This document shows positions 1-6,672 of a stretch of DNA of 33,291 nucleotides, in pieces. A model generated the notes under the pieces. The model saw nothing but the letters and a program-made list of their open reading frames with translations, searched no databases and was not told where the DNA came from. The position numbers were made by a program, and so were the translations under genes. The stretch lies in assembly GCA_022361275.1 (NCBI GenBank), contig JAKSBE010000496.1, forward strand, positions 1 through 33,291, in the 5' to 3' direction. The DNA comes from Kiloniellales bacterium. Lineage in GTDB: Bacteria > Pseudomonadota > Alphaproteobacteria > Kiloniellales > JAKSBE01. Every line of letters begins with the position of its first letter. The first letter of the stretch is position 1.

Positions 1-1
1 C

Positions 2-2527
2 CTTCGGCTCGCCCAGGCCGGATCGCTGCAAAGGGGCTTCGGCATCCCGGCACAGCCGCTGGCGAGCGCCCTGACCCTGTTCGGCCAACAGTCCGGACTG
101 CAGGTCAGCGTCGACGGCGCGCTCGTCAGAGGCCTGTCGACATCCGGCGTGCAAGGCCGGATGACGGCGGAGCGGGCCGTGCAGCGCCTGCTCGCCGGAA
201 CCGGGCTGAGCTACGATTTCGTCGGGACCGCCACGATCGTCATACAAAGGCCGGGCGCGGACGGCAGCGGACCGGTCGACGGAGAGCTCCTGGAGCGGAT
301 CACGGTGGAATCGCCGTCCGGCTCCGAGCCGGGAGACGAGCCTTTCAGAACGCCGGGGTCCTCCGCCTATATCTCGGGTGAGCAGATCGAACGGGTCCGG
401 CCATCGTCGCCGGGGGACATCTTTCGGGACGCTCCCGGCGTCCTCTCGGGCAGCAACCACAACGGACCGGCCATCGACGTCAACATCAGAGGTGTTCAGG
501 GCCACAACCGGGTCAAGGTCATGGTCGAAGGCACGCAGCAGGAGTCGTCGTCCTATCGCGGCTATGCCGGCCCCGACAACCGCACCTATGTGGACCCGGA
601 GCTGATCGGCGGCATCGAGATCGAGAAAGGGCCCGGCAGCGGCCCCTATGGCGCGGGAACGACGGCGGGTGTCGTCAATGTTCGCCTTCTGGGTGCGGAC
701 GACATCGTGCGCGACGGGCAGCTCTTCGGCGCCCGGCTGCGGGGTGGCGTCGGCAACAACGCCGTCGGGCCGCGCTTTCGCGATTTCATTATCTGGCAGC
801 GCAACGGCGATGGCGAGCTTCTCGAGGAGGGCGGCGAGGACTTCACCCATGAGAACTGGTTCGGCAGTTTCGCCGGAGCCATCAAGGACGAGAATTTCGA
901 GGTTGTCGCTGCCTACGCCCGCCAGAAGCAGGGCAACTACTTTTCCGGGACGCATGGCCCGACAACGTACGATTGGACTTTCAATGACTTCCGTTATCCG
1001 TTGGTACCGGGAAAGAAACGGACCGACACCGTCGAGTACGCCCCGAAAGCCATACCCGGAGGGGAAGTCCCGAATACCGCCAAGGAGACCACGTCGTGGC
1101 TGCTCAAGGGAGTCGGGCGGCTGGACGGAGGTCACACGCTGGAGCTTGGCGCGCTCGATTACAAGGGCGAGTTCGGCCGAGTCTTTCCGAGCTTGGTGCG
1201 GCTCTACCCTCTTCAGCAATATGGCCACATGAGAGCCGAGAGCAAAAGATATTGGAGCAAGTACACATGGGATCCGGATAACGATCTCATCGCTTTCAAC
1301 GCCAATGTTTGGACCGCTTTATCGGAAGAAGGGTCTGTCAGGAGCGGAGCTGCGGCCCTCGAGACCAGCTCCTGGGGCACCGAAGTGTGGAACGCCTCCA
1401 AATTCGAGACGCCAATCGGGGGTGTTGCCCTGTCGTATGGCGGCTCCTACGCATCCTCCAGCCTTACGCTCCCCAACAGAGCAGATGGCACACGCAGGGT
1501 AGCGGGGGGCTATGCCGATGCCGCCCTGGCGCCGTTCGAGTGGCTGACGTTCAATGCCGGCCTGCGCTACGACCATTTCGACAGCGATGGCTATTCCGAG
1601 CGTCGGGTCTGCAACTGGAGCGTCTCGCCGCCATGCGTCAACGTGAAGAGAGAAGGCACGCTCCAGGACAGCGCGGTGTCGCCGCGACTGGGCGTAACGA
1701 TCGAGCCCATCGAGGGATTGCAGCTCTTCGCGCAGTACTCCGAGGGCTTCCGCCCGCCGAGCATCGTTGAAACGTCAGGGTCGGGCCCCTCCGGCAACTT
1801 CGAGTTCAATCCCGACCTGAGACCGGAACGCCTGGAAAGCTGGGAGCTCGGCGTCAACGTCCTGCACGACGGCCTGCTGCGCGCAGACGACGCTTTTCGT
1901 GCGAAGCTGGTCTATTTCGACAATACACACACCGATTACATCGTCAGAGGGCCCGTACCCGGCACAAGACGGGACCTTCAATTCCTCAACATCCCGGGAG
2001 CCAATATCAAGGGCTTTGAGGCGTCCGTCTCCTACGATGTCGGGTTTCTATTCGCCAGCGTAGGATTCAACTACCTGTCCGAGTTCGAATATTGCTATGA
2101 ACGGTGGCGGACGGTGGTCGTCAAGGAGGGAACGCGCTACCGCCCAAAGCCCGAGCTCGTACCCGACGACTGTCATGATGTGGCGTTTGTCTCCGATTGG
2201 CAAAACTCCTACATGCCCCCGCAATATACCGGCTCGGCGACGCTGGGAATGCGCCTGTTCGACCAGTCGCTGGTTCTCGGCGCGCGTGTCAACTTTCATG
2301 GGGAGGCGGTTCTTCCCATGCCGGAGGAGTCCGGCCTGAATTTCCCCATACGCTGGAGCGAGGCGCAGATCGTCGACCTGTTCGGCTCGTACACCTTCAA
2401 CGACAGGGCCACCCTCGGCTTCAGTGTCGAGAACCTGACCGACCGCTTCTATGTCTCACCGCTGGCGGTCGCGCAGATCCCCTCGCCCGGCCGCACGGCG
2501 CGCGTCGACTTCACGTTGAGGTTCTAA
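2..2527 (+). CDS. TonB-dependent outer-membrane receptor with STN signalling domain (5' end outside window)
   Basis: The reading frame is open from the first bases, so the start and signal peptide lie outside the window. The first visible residues (about 15-65) form an STN domain, the periplasmic module by which FecA/FpvA-type receptors signal to a FecR anti-sigma factor. A plug domain follows (VNIRGVQGHNRVKVMVEGTQ, then IEIEKGPGSGPYGAG), and then a 22-strand-type barrel with an FRPPSI box, an NPDL box and a C-terminus ending in aromatic Phe (TLRF). The plug resembles haem/haemoprotein receptors (family knowledge), but no His lies between the FRPP and NPDL boxes, so the ligand may be a siderophore. 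It is a close paralogue of the receptor at 13310-15994 along its whole length, including the STN region. Its own sigma/anti-sigma genes, if any, would be further left. Ligand unknown. Confidence 0.93.
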   Translation, partial: LRLAQAGSLQRGFGIPAQPLASALTLFGQQSGLQVSVDGALVRGLSTSGVQGRMTAERAVQRLLAGTGLSYDFVGTATIVIQRPGADGSGPVDGELLERITVESPSGSEPGDEPFRTPGSSAYISGEQIERVRPSSPGDIFRDAPGVLSGSNHNGPAIDVNIRGVQGHNRVKVMVEGTQQESSSYRGYAGPDNRTYVDPELIGGIEIEKGPGSGPYGAGTTAGVVNVRLLGADDIVRDGQLFGARLRGGVGNNAVGPRFRDFIIWQRNGDGELLEEGGEDFTHENWFGSFAGAIKDENFEVVAAYARQKQGNYFSGTHGPTTYDWTFNDFRYPLVPGKKRTDTVEYAPKAIPGGEVPNTAKETTSWLLKGVGRLDGGHTLELGALDYKGEFGRVFPSLVRLYPLQQYGHMRAESKRYWSKYTWDPDNDLIAFNANVWTALSEEGSVRSGAAALETSSWGTEVWNASKFETPIGGVALSYGGSYASSSLTLPNRADGTRRVAGGYADAALAPFEWLTFNAGLRYDHFDSDGYSERRVCNWSVSPPCVNVKREGTLQDSAVSPRLGVTIEPIEGLQLFAQYSEGFRPPSIVETSGSGPSGNFEFNPDLRPERLESWELGVNVLHDGLLRADDAFRAKLVYFDNTHTDYIVRGPVPGTRRDLQFLNIPGANIKGFEASVSYDVGFLFASVGFNYLSEFEYCYERWRTVVVKEGTRYRPKPELVPDDCHDVAFVSDWQNSYMPPQYTGSATLGMRLFDQSLVLGARVNFHGEAVLPMPEESGLNFPIRWSEAQIVDLFGSYTFNDRATLGFSVENLTDRFYVSPLAVAQIPSPGRTARVDFTLRF

Positions 2528-2563
2528 GCCGCTCGGTCATGATGGGCCGCGTCCGTGGACCAT

Positions 2564-2577
2564 CCTGCCGCGGCAGG
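2564..2577. terminator. GC-rich perfect palindrome after receptor gene
   Basis: CCTGCCGCGGCAGG is a perfect 14-bp palindrome 37 bp after the receptor stop codon. It could form a short hairpin at the end of the transcript, but no T run follows, so a terminator role is only a guess. Confidence 0.25.
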
Positions 2578-2605
2578 TCGATGTCCATGGGCGCGCCCAT
2601 CTGCG

Positions 2606-2710
2606 CTAGAGCCTGTCGCGATCATTCTGATCGCGCCATCGCTCTAGCTCTTTGTTGAAGCATGTCTTTTGTCCCGAAACCGGTATCCACTTTCGGGAGA
2701 CATGCTCTAG
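2606..2710. repeat. CTAG-bounded palindromic intergenic repeat, two hairpin modules
   Basis: The segment begins CTAGAGC and ends GCTCTAG, with another GCTCTAG at 2641-2647 dividing it into two modules. Module 1 has the perfect stem CGCGATCA-TTC-TGATCGCG (2617-2635). Module 2 has arms AGCATGTCT...CCCGAAA (2659-2679) and TTTCGGGAGACATGCT (2691-2706), with a 5-nt bulge. It resembles the mosaic palindromic repeats of Alphaproteobacteria (recalled similarity, not searched). Its right-hand CTAG contains the stop codon of the RraA-like gene on the minus strand. Confidence 0.75.
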
Positions 2711-3441
2711 CGGTCGTTGGCTGCGCGCCAATTGGCGAAATCGTCGAGCGTGCGATCCTCGGTGGCCGGGTAAAGGCCGACGATCGACCGGCCTTTGAGC
2801 ACCTCCTCGGTGACGAAATCCTCGAAGGCCGTCATCTCGATGGCCTCGGCGGCCACCTCCTCGGCGAGGTGGGCCGGGATCACGATGACGCCTTCGTCGT
2901 CTCCGACGACCAGGTCCCCGGGAAAGACCGGCGCATCGCCGCACCCGATGGGACCGTTGATGTCGATGGCGTGATGCATGGTCAGGTTCGTCGGCGCCGA
3001 CGGCCGGTTGTGGTAGGCGTGAATGTCGAGATCCGCGATCATCGGTGCATCGCGAAAGCCGCCGTCGGTGACGCTGCCGGCGGCGCCCCTGACCATCAGC
3101 CGCGACACCAGGATACTGCCGGCAGACGCCGCACTCGGATCCTTGCGGCTGTCGATCACCATCACATGGCCTTCCGGGCAGGCCTCGATGGCCGCCCGTT
3201 GCGGATGCGAGCGGTCGCGGAACACCTCGAGCTGGTTCAGATCCTCGCGGGCGGGGATGTAGCGCAGCGTGAACGCCAATCCGACCATGGTCCGCCCCTT
3301 GGGCTTCAGCGGCCTGACGTCCTGAATGAACTGCTTGCGCAGCCCCCGCTTGAACAGTGCCGTGGAGACCGTCGCAGTGGATACGTTCGAGAGCTCGGTG
3401 CGCAGCCGGCTCAATGTGTCTTCGGTGATCGCTGCTGACAT
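2707..3441 (-). CDS. RraA-family (HMG/CHA aldolase-like) protein
   Basis: A 244-residue protein of the RraA/MenG-like fold. Members include 4-hydroxy-4-methyl-2-oxoglutarate aldolase, which releases pyruvate and can decarboxylate oxaloacetate; true RNase E inhibitors are a minority. The core substrate-loop motif GSVTDGGFRDAPM is at about residues 122-134, giving the conserved Arg130-Asp131 pair. Aldolases of this family usually have an acidic residue three positions after the Asp; here it is Met134, so metal binding may be altered. The start ATG has a GAAGG-like ribosome site about 8 nt upstream. The gene is divergent from the GntR gene at 3663, which probably controls it, and it neighbours the TRAP operon, which suggests a role in breaking down the imported acid. 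The stop TAG lies within the CTAG end of the adjoining repeat. Aldolase versus decarboxylase activity cannot be decided from sequence. Confidence 0.85.
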   Translation of the reverse strand: MSAAITEDTLSRLRTELSNVSTATVSTALFKRGLRKQFIQDVRPLKPKGRTMVGLAFTLRYIPAREDLNQLEVFRDRSHPQRAAIEACPEGHVMVIDSRKDPSAASAGSILVSRLMVRGAAGSVTDGGFRDAPMIADLDIHAYHNRPSAPTNLTMHHAIDINGPIGCGDAPVFPGDLVVGDDEGVIVIPAHLAEEVAAEAIEMTAFEDFVTEEVLKGRSIVGLYPATEDRTLDDFANWRAANDR

Positions 3442-3560
3442 ATCGTGACCTTCAGGTTGGTTCCCGTTTTCGATGGAGCAGATGGACGCCGCCGGCCCGG
3501 AGCGCGCTTGCCCTCCCCCGGGATGAAGCGAAAGTGAGCCCGGTGGATCGCCCTACCCGA

Positions 3561-3587
3561 TTTGTAAAAAATTTGATAATTTGTAAA
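3561..3587. promoter_or_regulatory. AT-rich direct repeat, candidate GntR operator between rraA-like and GntR genes
   Basis: TTTGTAAA occurs at 3561-3568 and again at 3580-3587, 19 bp apart (about two helical turns), in an AT-rich island within a GC-rich divergent intergenic region (3442-3662). TTTGT resembles the half-site seen in the palindrome at 5183-5195 before the second GntR gene. This is a plausible control region for both divergent genes; the binder is inferred. Confidence 0.4.
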
Positions 3588-3662
3588 TCTCGGAGCGTCA
3601 AGCTTGCGGGCTTGAAGTCCGTGCGATCGTCCGGATGATGTTGACGGATGGAGGGAGACGGG

Positions 3663-4385
3663 ATGCAAGCCAGCCGAAGGGCGGAAGAGTCCAAGCCCCT
3701 GAAGGGCGCGCTGAACGACCGCGTCTACGACTACATCGTCAGCCAGATCGTTGTCGGTGCCTTCGCGCTCAACGCCCGGCTGCCCACCGAGATGCAGCTC
3801 GCGGAACGGTTCTCCGTATCGCGGCCCGTCGTTCGGCAAGCCCTGCGGCGGCTGAAAGACGACGGTCTCGTCGTGTCGCGGCAGGGAGCGGGAACGTTCG
3901 TCGTGCGCCGTCCCGCGCATCAGGTCTTCAGCTTTGCCGCGGTCGGGAGCGTTGCCGACATCCAGAAGTGCTTCGCATTTCGCATGGCGCTGGAGAGCGA
4001 GGCGGCGGCCATCGCGGCCGTGGAGCACGATCGGGAAGCGCTGGATCGCCTGGCCCAGACGCTGGAGGCCCTCGAGCGCGCGTTGAAGAGCGAGACGGGC
4101 GGCATCGACGAGGATATCGCCTTCCACCAGGCCGTCGCGGCCGCCAGCGACAACCGGTTCTTCCTCTCCACCATGACCGCGATCGCCAGCCAGATCCGCG
4201 TCGGCATCGGGCTCAATCGCAGCCTGACCCTGGAACAGCCCAGGTCGAGGCGGAACGCGGTCCAGGACGAGCACAGCGCGATCTACAGCGCGATCACCGC
4301 CCGGGACGCGGATGAGGCCAGACGGCTCATGCACCGGCATCTGGAGAAGGCCCGGCTGCGGATCTTCGAGGGCGGCGAGTATTGA
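3663..4385 (+). CDS. GntR-family transcriptional regulator, FCD (FadR) subfamily
   Basis: A 240-residue regulator. The N-terminal winged helix (about residues 10-80) carries the GntR signature RLPTEMQLAERFSVSRPVVR and ends with a wing, GAGTFVVRRP. The C-terminal FCD domain has the metal/ligand residues expected: Asp in DEDIAFHQ, plus the His residues in IAFHQ, DEHSAI and LMHRHL. FCD regulators bind small carboxylates and usually repress transport and catabolism genes. I chose the ATG at 3663 over the one at 3648 because a GGAGGGAGA ribosome site lies just before 3663 and would otherwise be coding. It is divergent from the RraA-like gene and tail-to-tail, 30 bp apart, with a second regulator of the same subfamily. 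A carboxylate or hydroxyacid effector is inferred from context. Confidence 0.92.
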   Translation: MQASRRAEESKPLKGALNDRVYDYIVSQIVVGAFALNARLPTEMQLAERFSVSRPVVRQALRRLKDDGLVVSRQGAGTFVVRRPAHQVFSFAAVGSVADIQKCFAFRMALESEAAAIAAVEHDREALDRLAQTLEALERALKSETGGIDEDIAFHQAVAAASDNRFFLSTMTAIASQIRVGIGLNRSLTLEQPRSRRNAVQDEHSAIYSAITARDADEARRLMHRHLEKARLRIFEGGEY

Positions 4386-4415
4386 TCGTCGCGCAAGATG
4401 CCTCCGGGATGGGGG

Positions 4416-5111
4416 TCAGTGGCTCTCGCCCTTGAAGACGCGGTTCCGGGAATTCGTCACGTGGCGTCTCATTTCGCGCCGCGCCTTGACGGGGTCGCCT
4501 GCGACGATGGCATCCAGCACGGCTTTGTGCTCCTTGATCAGCGTCCTGCGCCGTCTTTCCGGCGGTGTCGCCGTCAACTGCCGCGAGATGTCGATGGCCA
4601 GGTGCACCCGGCTTTTGATCGACTGAAACGCGTTGACGAAAAAGAGGTTGTGCGTGGCCTCGGCGATCTTCAGGTGAAACTGAAAGTCGTCGTTGATGCC
4701 GCCCGGCTTGTCGTCGAGGAGCGCGGCGCAGAACGCCTCGAATATCGCCGTCATCTCTTCGATATCGTCGTCGTTTCGGTTGAGCGCCGCGATGTAGGCG
4801 CACTCGCCTTCCAGCGAGATACGAAAGTCGTAACAGGCTTCGATCTCGCCCATGCTGGCGACGTCTTCGGGCATCTGCGTCGCCGTGCCGATGCGGCGCA
4901 TCACATAGCTGCCCGATCCTTTGCGGGACTCGACGATGCCTTGCGCGCGCAAACGGGCCAGAACCTCGCGGATGATCGGCCGGGAGGCGCCATAGCTCTC
5001 GCACAGCTCCCATTCCGACGGCAGCCGGCCGCCCACCGGGAAGCCCCCGTCGACGACACCGGCCAGGATCGCCTCATACACGGTGTCGGTCAAAGTGGTC
5101 CGTTTCGGCAT
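4416..5111 (-). CDS. GntR-family transcriptional regulator, FCD (FadR) subfamily, second copy
   Basis: A 231-residue paralogue of the regulator at 3663-4385. The winged helix has RLPSEWELCESYGASRPIIR and a wing GSGSYVMRR. The FCD domain retains NDDFQFH, KEHKAV and RRHV, supplying the usual Asp and three His metal ligands. The C-termini of the two regulators are also alike (RIFEGGE versus RVFKGES), which supports duplication and divergence. It is transcribed away from the TRAP operon that starts at 5620, so the 5112-5619 region is probably its operator zone. A candidate self-operator, TCTGTAAGACAAA, sits 72 bp before the start. Ribosome site is weak (AAGG about 10 nt upstream). Confidence 0.92.
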   Translation of the reverse strand: MPKRTTLTDTVYEAILAGVVDGGFPVGGRLPSEWELCESYGASRPIIREVLARLRAQGIVESRKGSGSYVMRRIGTATQMPEDVASMGEIEACYDFRISLEGECAYIAALNRNDDDIEEMTAIFEAFCAALLDDKPGGINDDFQFHLKIAEATHNLFFVNAFQSIKSRVHLAIDISRQLTATPPERRRRTLIKEHKAVLDAIVAGDPVKARREMRRHVTNSRNRVFKGESH

Positions 5112-5175
5112 TGCTCAGACCTTGGCGATCGCGCCGCCGCCCACCGGCTCTTCGGGCTCGGCATGCCTCATGGAG

Positions 5176-5205
5176 ATTCTAATCTGTAAGACAAATTTCT
5201 ATCGA
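5176..5205 (-). promoter_or_regulatory. Candidate promoter and embedded operator of the second GntR gene
   Basis: On the minus strand TCGATA (5200-5205) and TAGAAT (5176-5181) are spaced 18 bp apart. Between them lies the near-palindrome TCTGTAAGACAAA (5183-5195), which fits a TYTGT-N3-ACARA pattern like many FadR-type half-sites. An operator between -35 and -10 would give autorepression. The -35 is weak (4 of 6). Confidence 0.4.
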
Positions 5206-5217
5206 TTGTCAATCGAT
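5201..5217. promoter_or_regulatory. Inverted repeat ATCGATTG-T-CAATCGAT
   Basis: A perfect 8-bp inverted repeat around one base, in an AT-rich island between the divergent GntR gene and TRAP operon. Its symmetry suits a dimeric regulator, probably one of the two adjacent GntR proteins, though the binder is not shown by sequence. Confidence 0.5.
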
Positions 5218-5269
5218 GATTTTTTGAGCGGCATCTAACTCTATATTATATATCGATAATTTCTGAGCG
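5212..5269. repeat. Pair of direct repeats ATCGATrATTTyT(T)GAGCG, 40 bp apart
   Basis: ATCGATGATTTTTTGAGCG at 5212-5230 and ATCGATAATTTCTGAGCG at 5252-5269 match at all but two positions and one missing base. Starts are 40 bp apart, close to four helical turns, so both would face the same side of DNA. The first overlaps the inverted repeat at 5201-5217. Candidate tandem operator for the TRAP operon. Confidence 0.5.
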
Positions 5270-5326
5270 TATTCGTCATCTCCGAAAATGTGTCATCGGC
5301 AGCGCGGAAAACTGTCGGAATTTTGA

Positions 5327-5355
5327 TTGACAGATCATCGTGCCATACCTAACGT
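5327..5355 (+). promoter_or_regulatory. Candidate promoter of the TRAP operon
   Basis: A perfect -35 TTGACA (5327-5332) is followed 17 bp later by a poor -10 TAACGT (5350-5355). It lies downstream of the operator-like repeats and about 265 bp before the first TRAP gene. A weak -10 would fit an activator-dependent or regulated promoter. Confidence 0.35.
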
Positions 5356-5380
5356 CCGGCTTGGTTCAAGGAGAGCGGCC

Positions 5381-5476
5381 ATGGCCGGTCGCCTCGTCCA
5401 TGACGGACAGGCGCTGCAAGGCCTGGACAAACCGCCGAGGACCGTAACGACAGCTTCAAACATGCGGACGAGATGA
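5381..5476 (+). CDS. Possible 31-residue leader ORF before the TRAP operon
   Basis: An ATG at 5381, preceded by AAGGAGAG about 6 nt upstream, opens a 31-codon frame ending TGA at 5476. It resembles nothing I recognise. The good ribosome site is the only support. It could be a leader peptide in the long untranslated region, a remnant of a decayed gene (5381-5619 holds no other convincing frame), or chance. Confidence 0.2.
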   Translation: MAGRLVHDGQALQGLDKPPRTVTTASNMRTR

Positions 5477-5619
5477 GGACCGAGGAGCGCTAGAGCGACC
5501 TGACCGCCGAGACGATCGGCGCTGGCCATGGCGGGTCCGGTTGTCGGGCCGGCGGCCATCTTCAGGGGCTTCGGTCTCCCGAACGGGAAGACATCGCCGC
5601 GGACAACAGGGAGGAATGT

Positions 5620-6573
5620 ATGTCCACACTGTCAGGCAAGCTTAAAACGACGATCGTGGCCGCCGCCATGGCGGTCACCGGATCCGTCGCCGCACAGGGC
5701 GAGGAGTTCGTTCTCTCCTCAGGCTCTCAAGGCGGCTCCTGGTATCCGCTCGCCGGCGCCATCAAGGCCATAGCGGAGCAGATGGATCCCAAGCTCTCGA
5801 TCACCGTCACCCCGGGCGCGGGCGTGGCCAATGTGGTGGGTGTCTCGATCGGCAAGTTCCCGATCGCTTTCGCCAACACCATCTCCACGGTGGACGCCCT
5901 CGCCGGCCGGCCGCCGTTTCGCAAGAAAGCCGAGAACGTCTGCAATCTGGGCACGCTGTACCCGCAATGGTTCCAGATCGTCGCCCGCGACGACGCCAAG
6001 GTGACGTCCATCGCCGACTTCAAGGGCAAGCGCCTGACCACGCAGCAGAACGGCAACACGGGCGAGTTCCTCACCCGCAGCCTGCTGACGGCGGTCGGCC
6101 TCAGCTACAAGGACATGGCCGACGTCTCTCACGTCTCCTATTCGGATTCGGTCAACCAGATGAAAGACGGGCACGCCGATATCTTCACCCTCGGAACCGC
6201 CTTGCCGGCGGGCGCGGTGATGGACGTCGCGACAAGCCGTGACATCGAGATTGTGCCGGTCACCGACGAGATCTTCGCGTATTTCAAGGCGCAGAACGCC
6301 GCCTTCATCCGCCGCACGATCCCGGCCGACAGCTATCCGAACCTGAGCCGCGACGCAGTGGCCATTACCTACGGCACGCATATGGTCGCCGCCTGCAATT
6401 ACAGCGACGCCGTCGTGACGACGATCCTGACCGCCATTGCCGACAACCTGCAGAAACTCTCCGCCGTCAACAAGAGCATGGCGACGCTGACGCTGGAGGA
6501 GATGTCCGCCGATATCGGCGTACCGCTGCATCCGGCGGCCGCCGCTTTCTACAAGGGACGCGGCGTCAACTAG
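5620..6573 (+). CDS. TAXI-family TRAP transporter solute-binding protein
   Basis: A 317-residue periplasmic binding protein. The signal peptide runs to about residue 25 (hydrophobic stretch TIVAAAMAVTGSVAA, cleaved before QGEE). The mature protein begins with the TAXI signature: FVLSSGSQGGSWYPLAGAI, then the VTPGAGVANV strand. TAXI proteins capture organic acids (2-oxoacids, glutamate and related compounds in known cases) and hand them to a Na+- or H+-driven TRAP permease. The start has a strong GGGAGGAA ribosome site 5 nt upstream. It is the first gene of an operon with a fused permease and two dehydrogenases, which points to a hydroxy- or oxoacid substrate (inference). The 508-bp upstream region holds several operator-like repeats. 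Confidence 0.93.
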   Translation: MSTLSGKLKTTIVAAAMAVTGSVAAQGEEFVLSSGSQGGSWYPLAGAIKAIAEQMDPKLSITVTPGAGVANVVGVSIGKFPIAFANTISTVDALAGRPPFRKKAENVCNLGTLYPQWFQIVARDDAKVTSIADFKGKRLTTQQNGNTGEFLTRSLLTAVGLSYKDMADVSHVSYSDSVNQMKDGHADIFTLGTALPAGAVMDVATSRDIEIVPVTDEIFAYFKAQNAAFIRRTIPADSYPNLSRDAVAITYGTHMVAACNYSDAVVTTILTAIADNLQKLSAVNKSMATLTLEEMSADIGVPLHPAAAAFYKGRGVN

Positions 6574-6672
6574 CCGCAAGCCGGAGCCTCGGCCCCGTTT
6601 CCCGGACGCGCAGGACGGAGCGGGGCCGGTGCGCCTCCGCCGGACGATCCTCTTCATGCCTGGAAAGGTTGC

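Noticed and set aside
3648-3662. Earlier ATG for the first GntR gene
   Set aside because: The five codons overlap the purine-rich ribosome site that serves ATG 3663.
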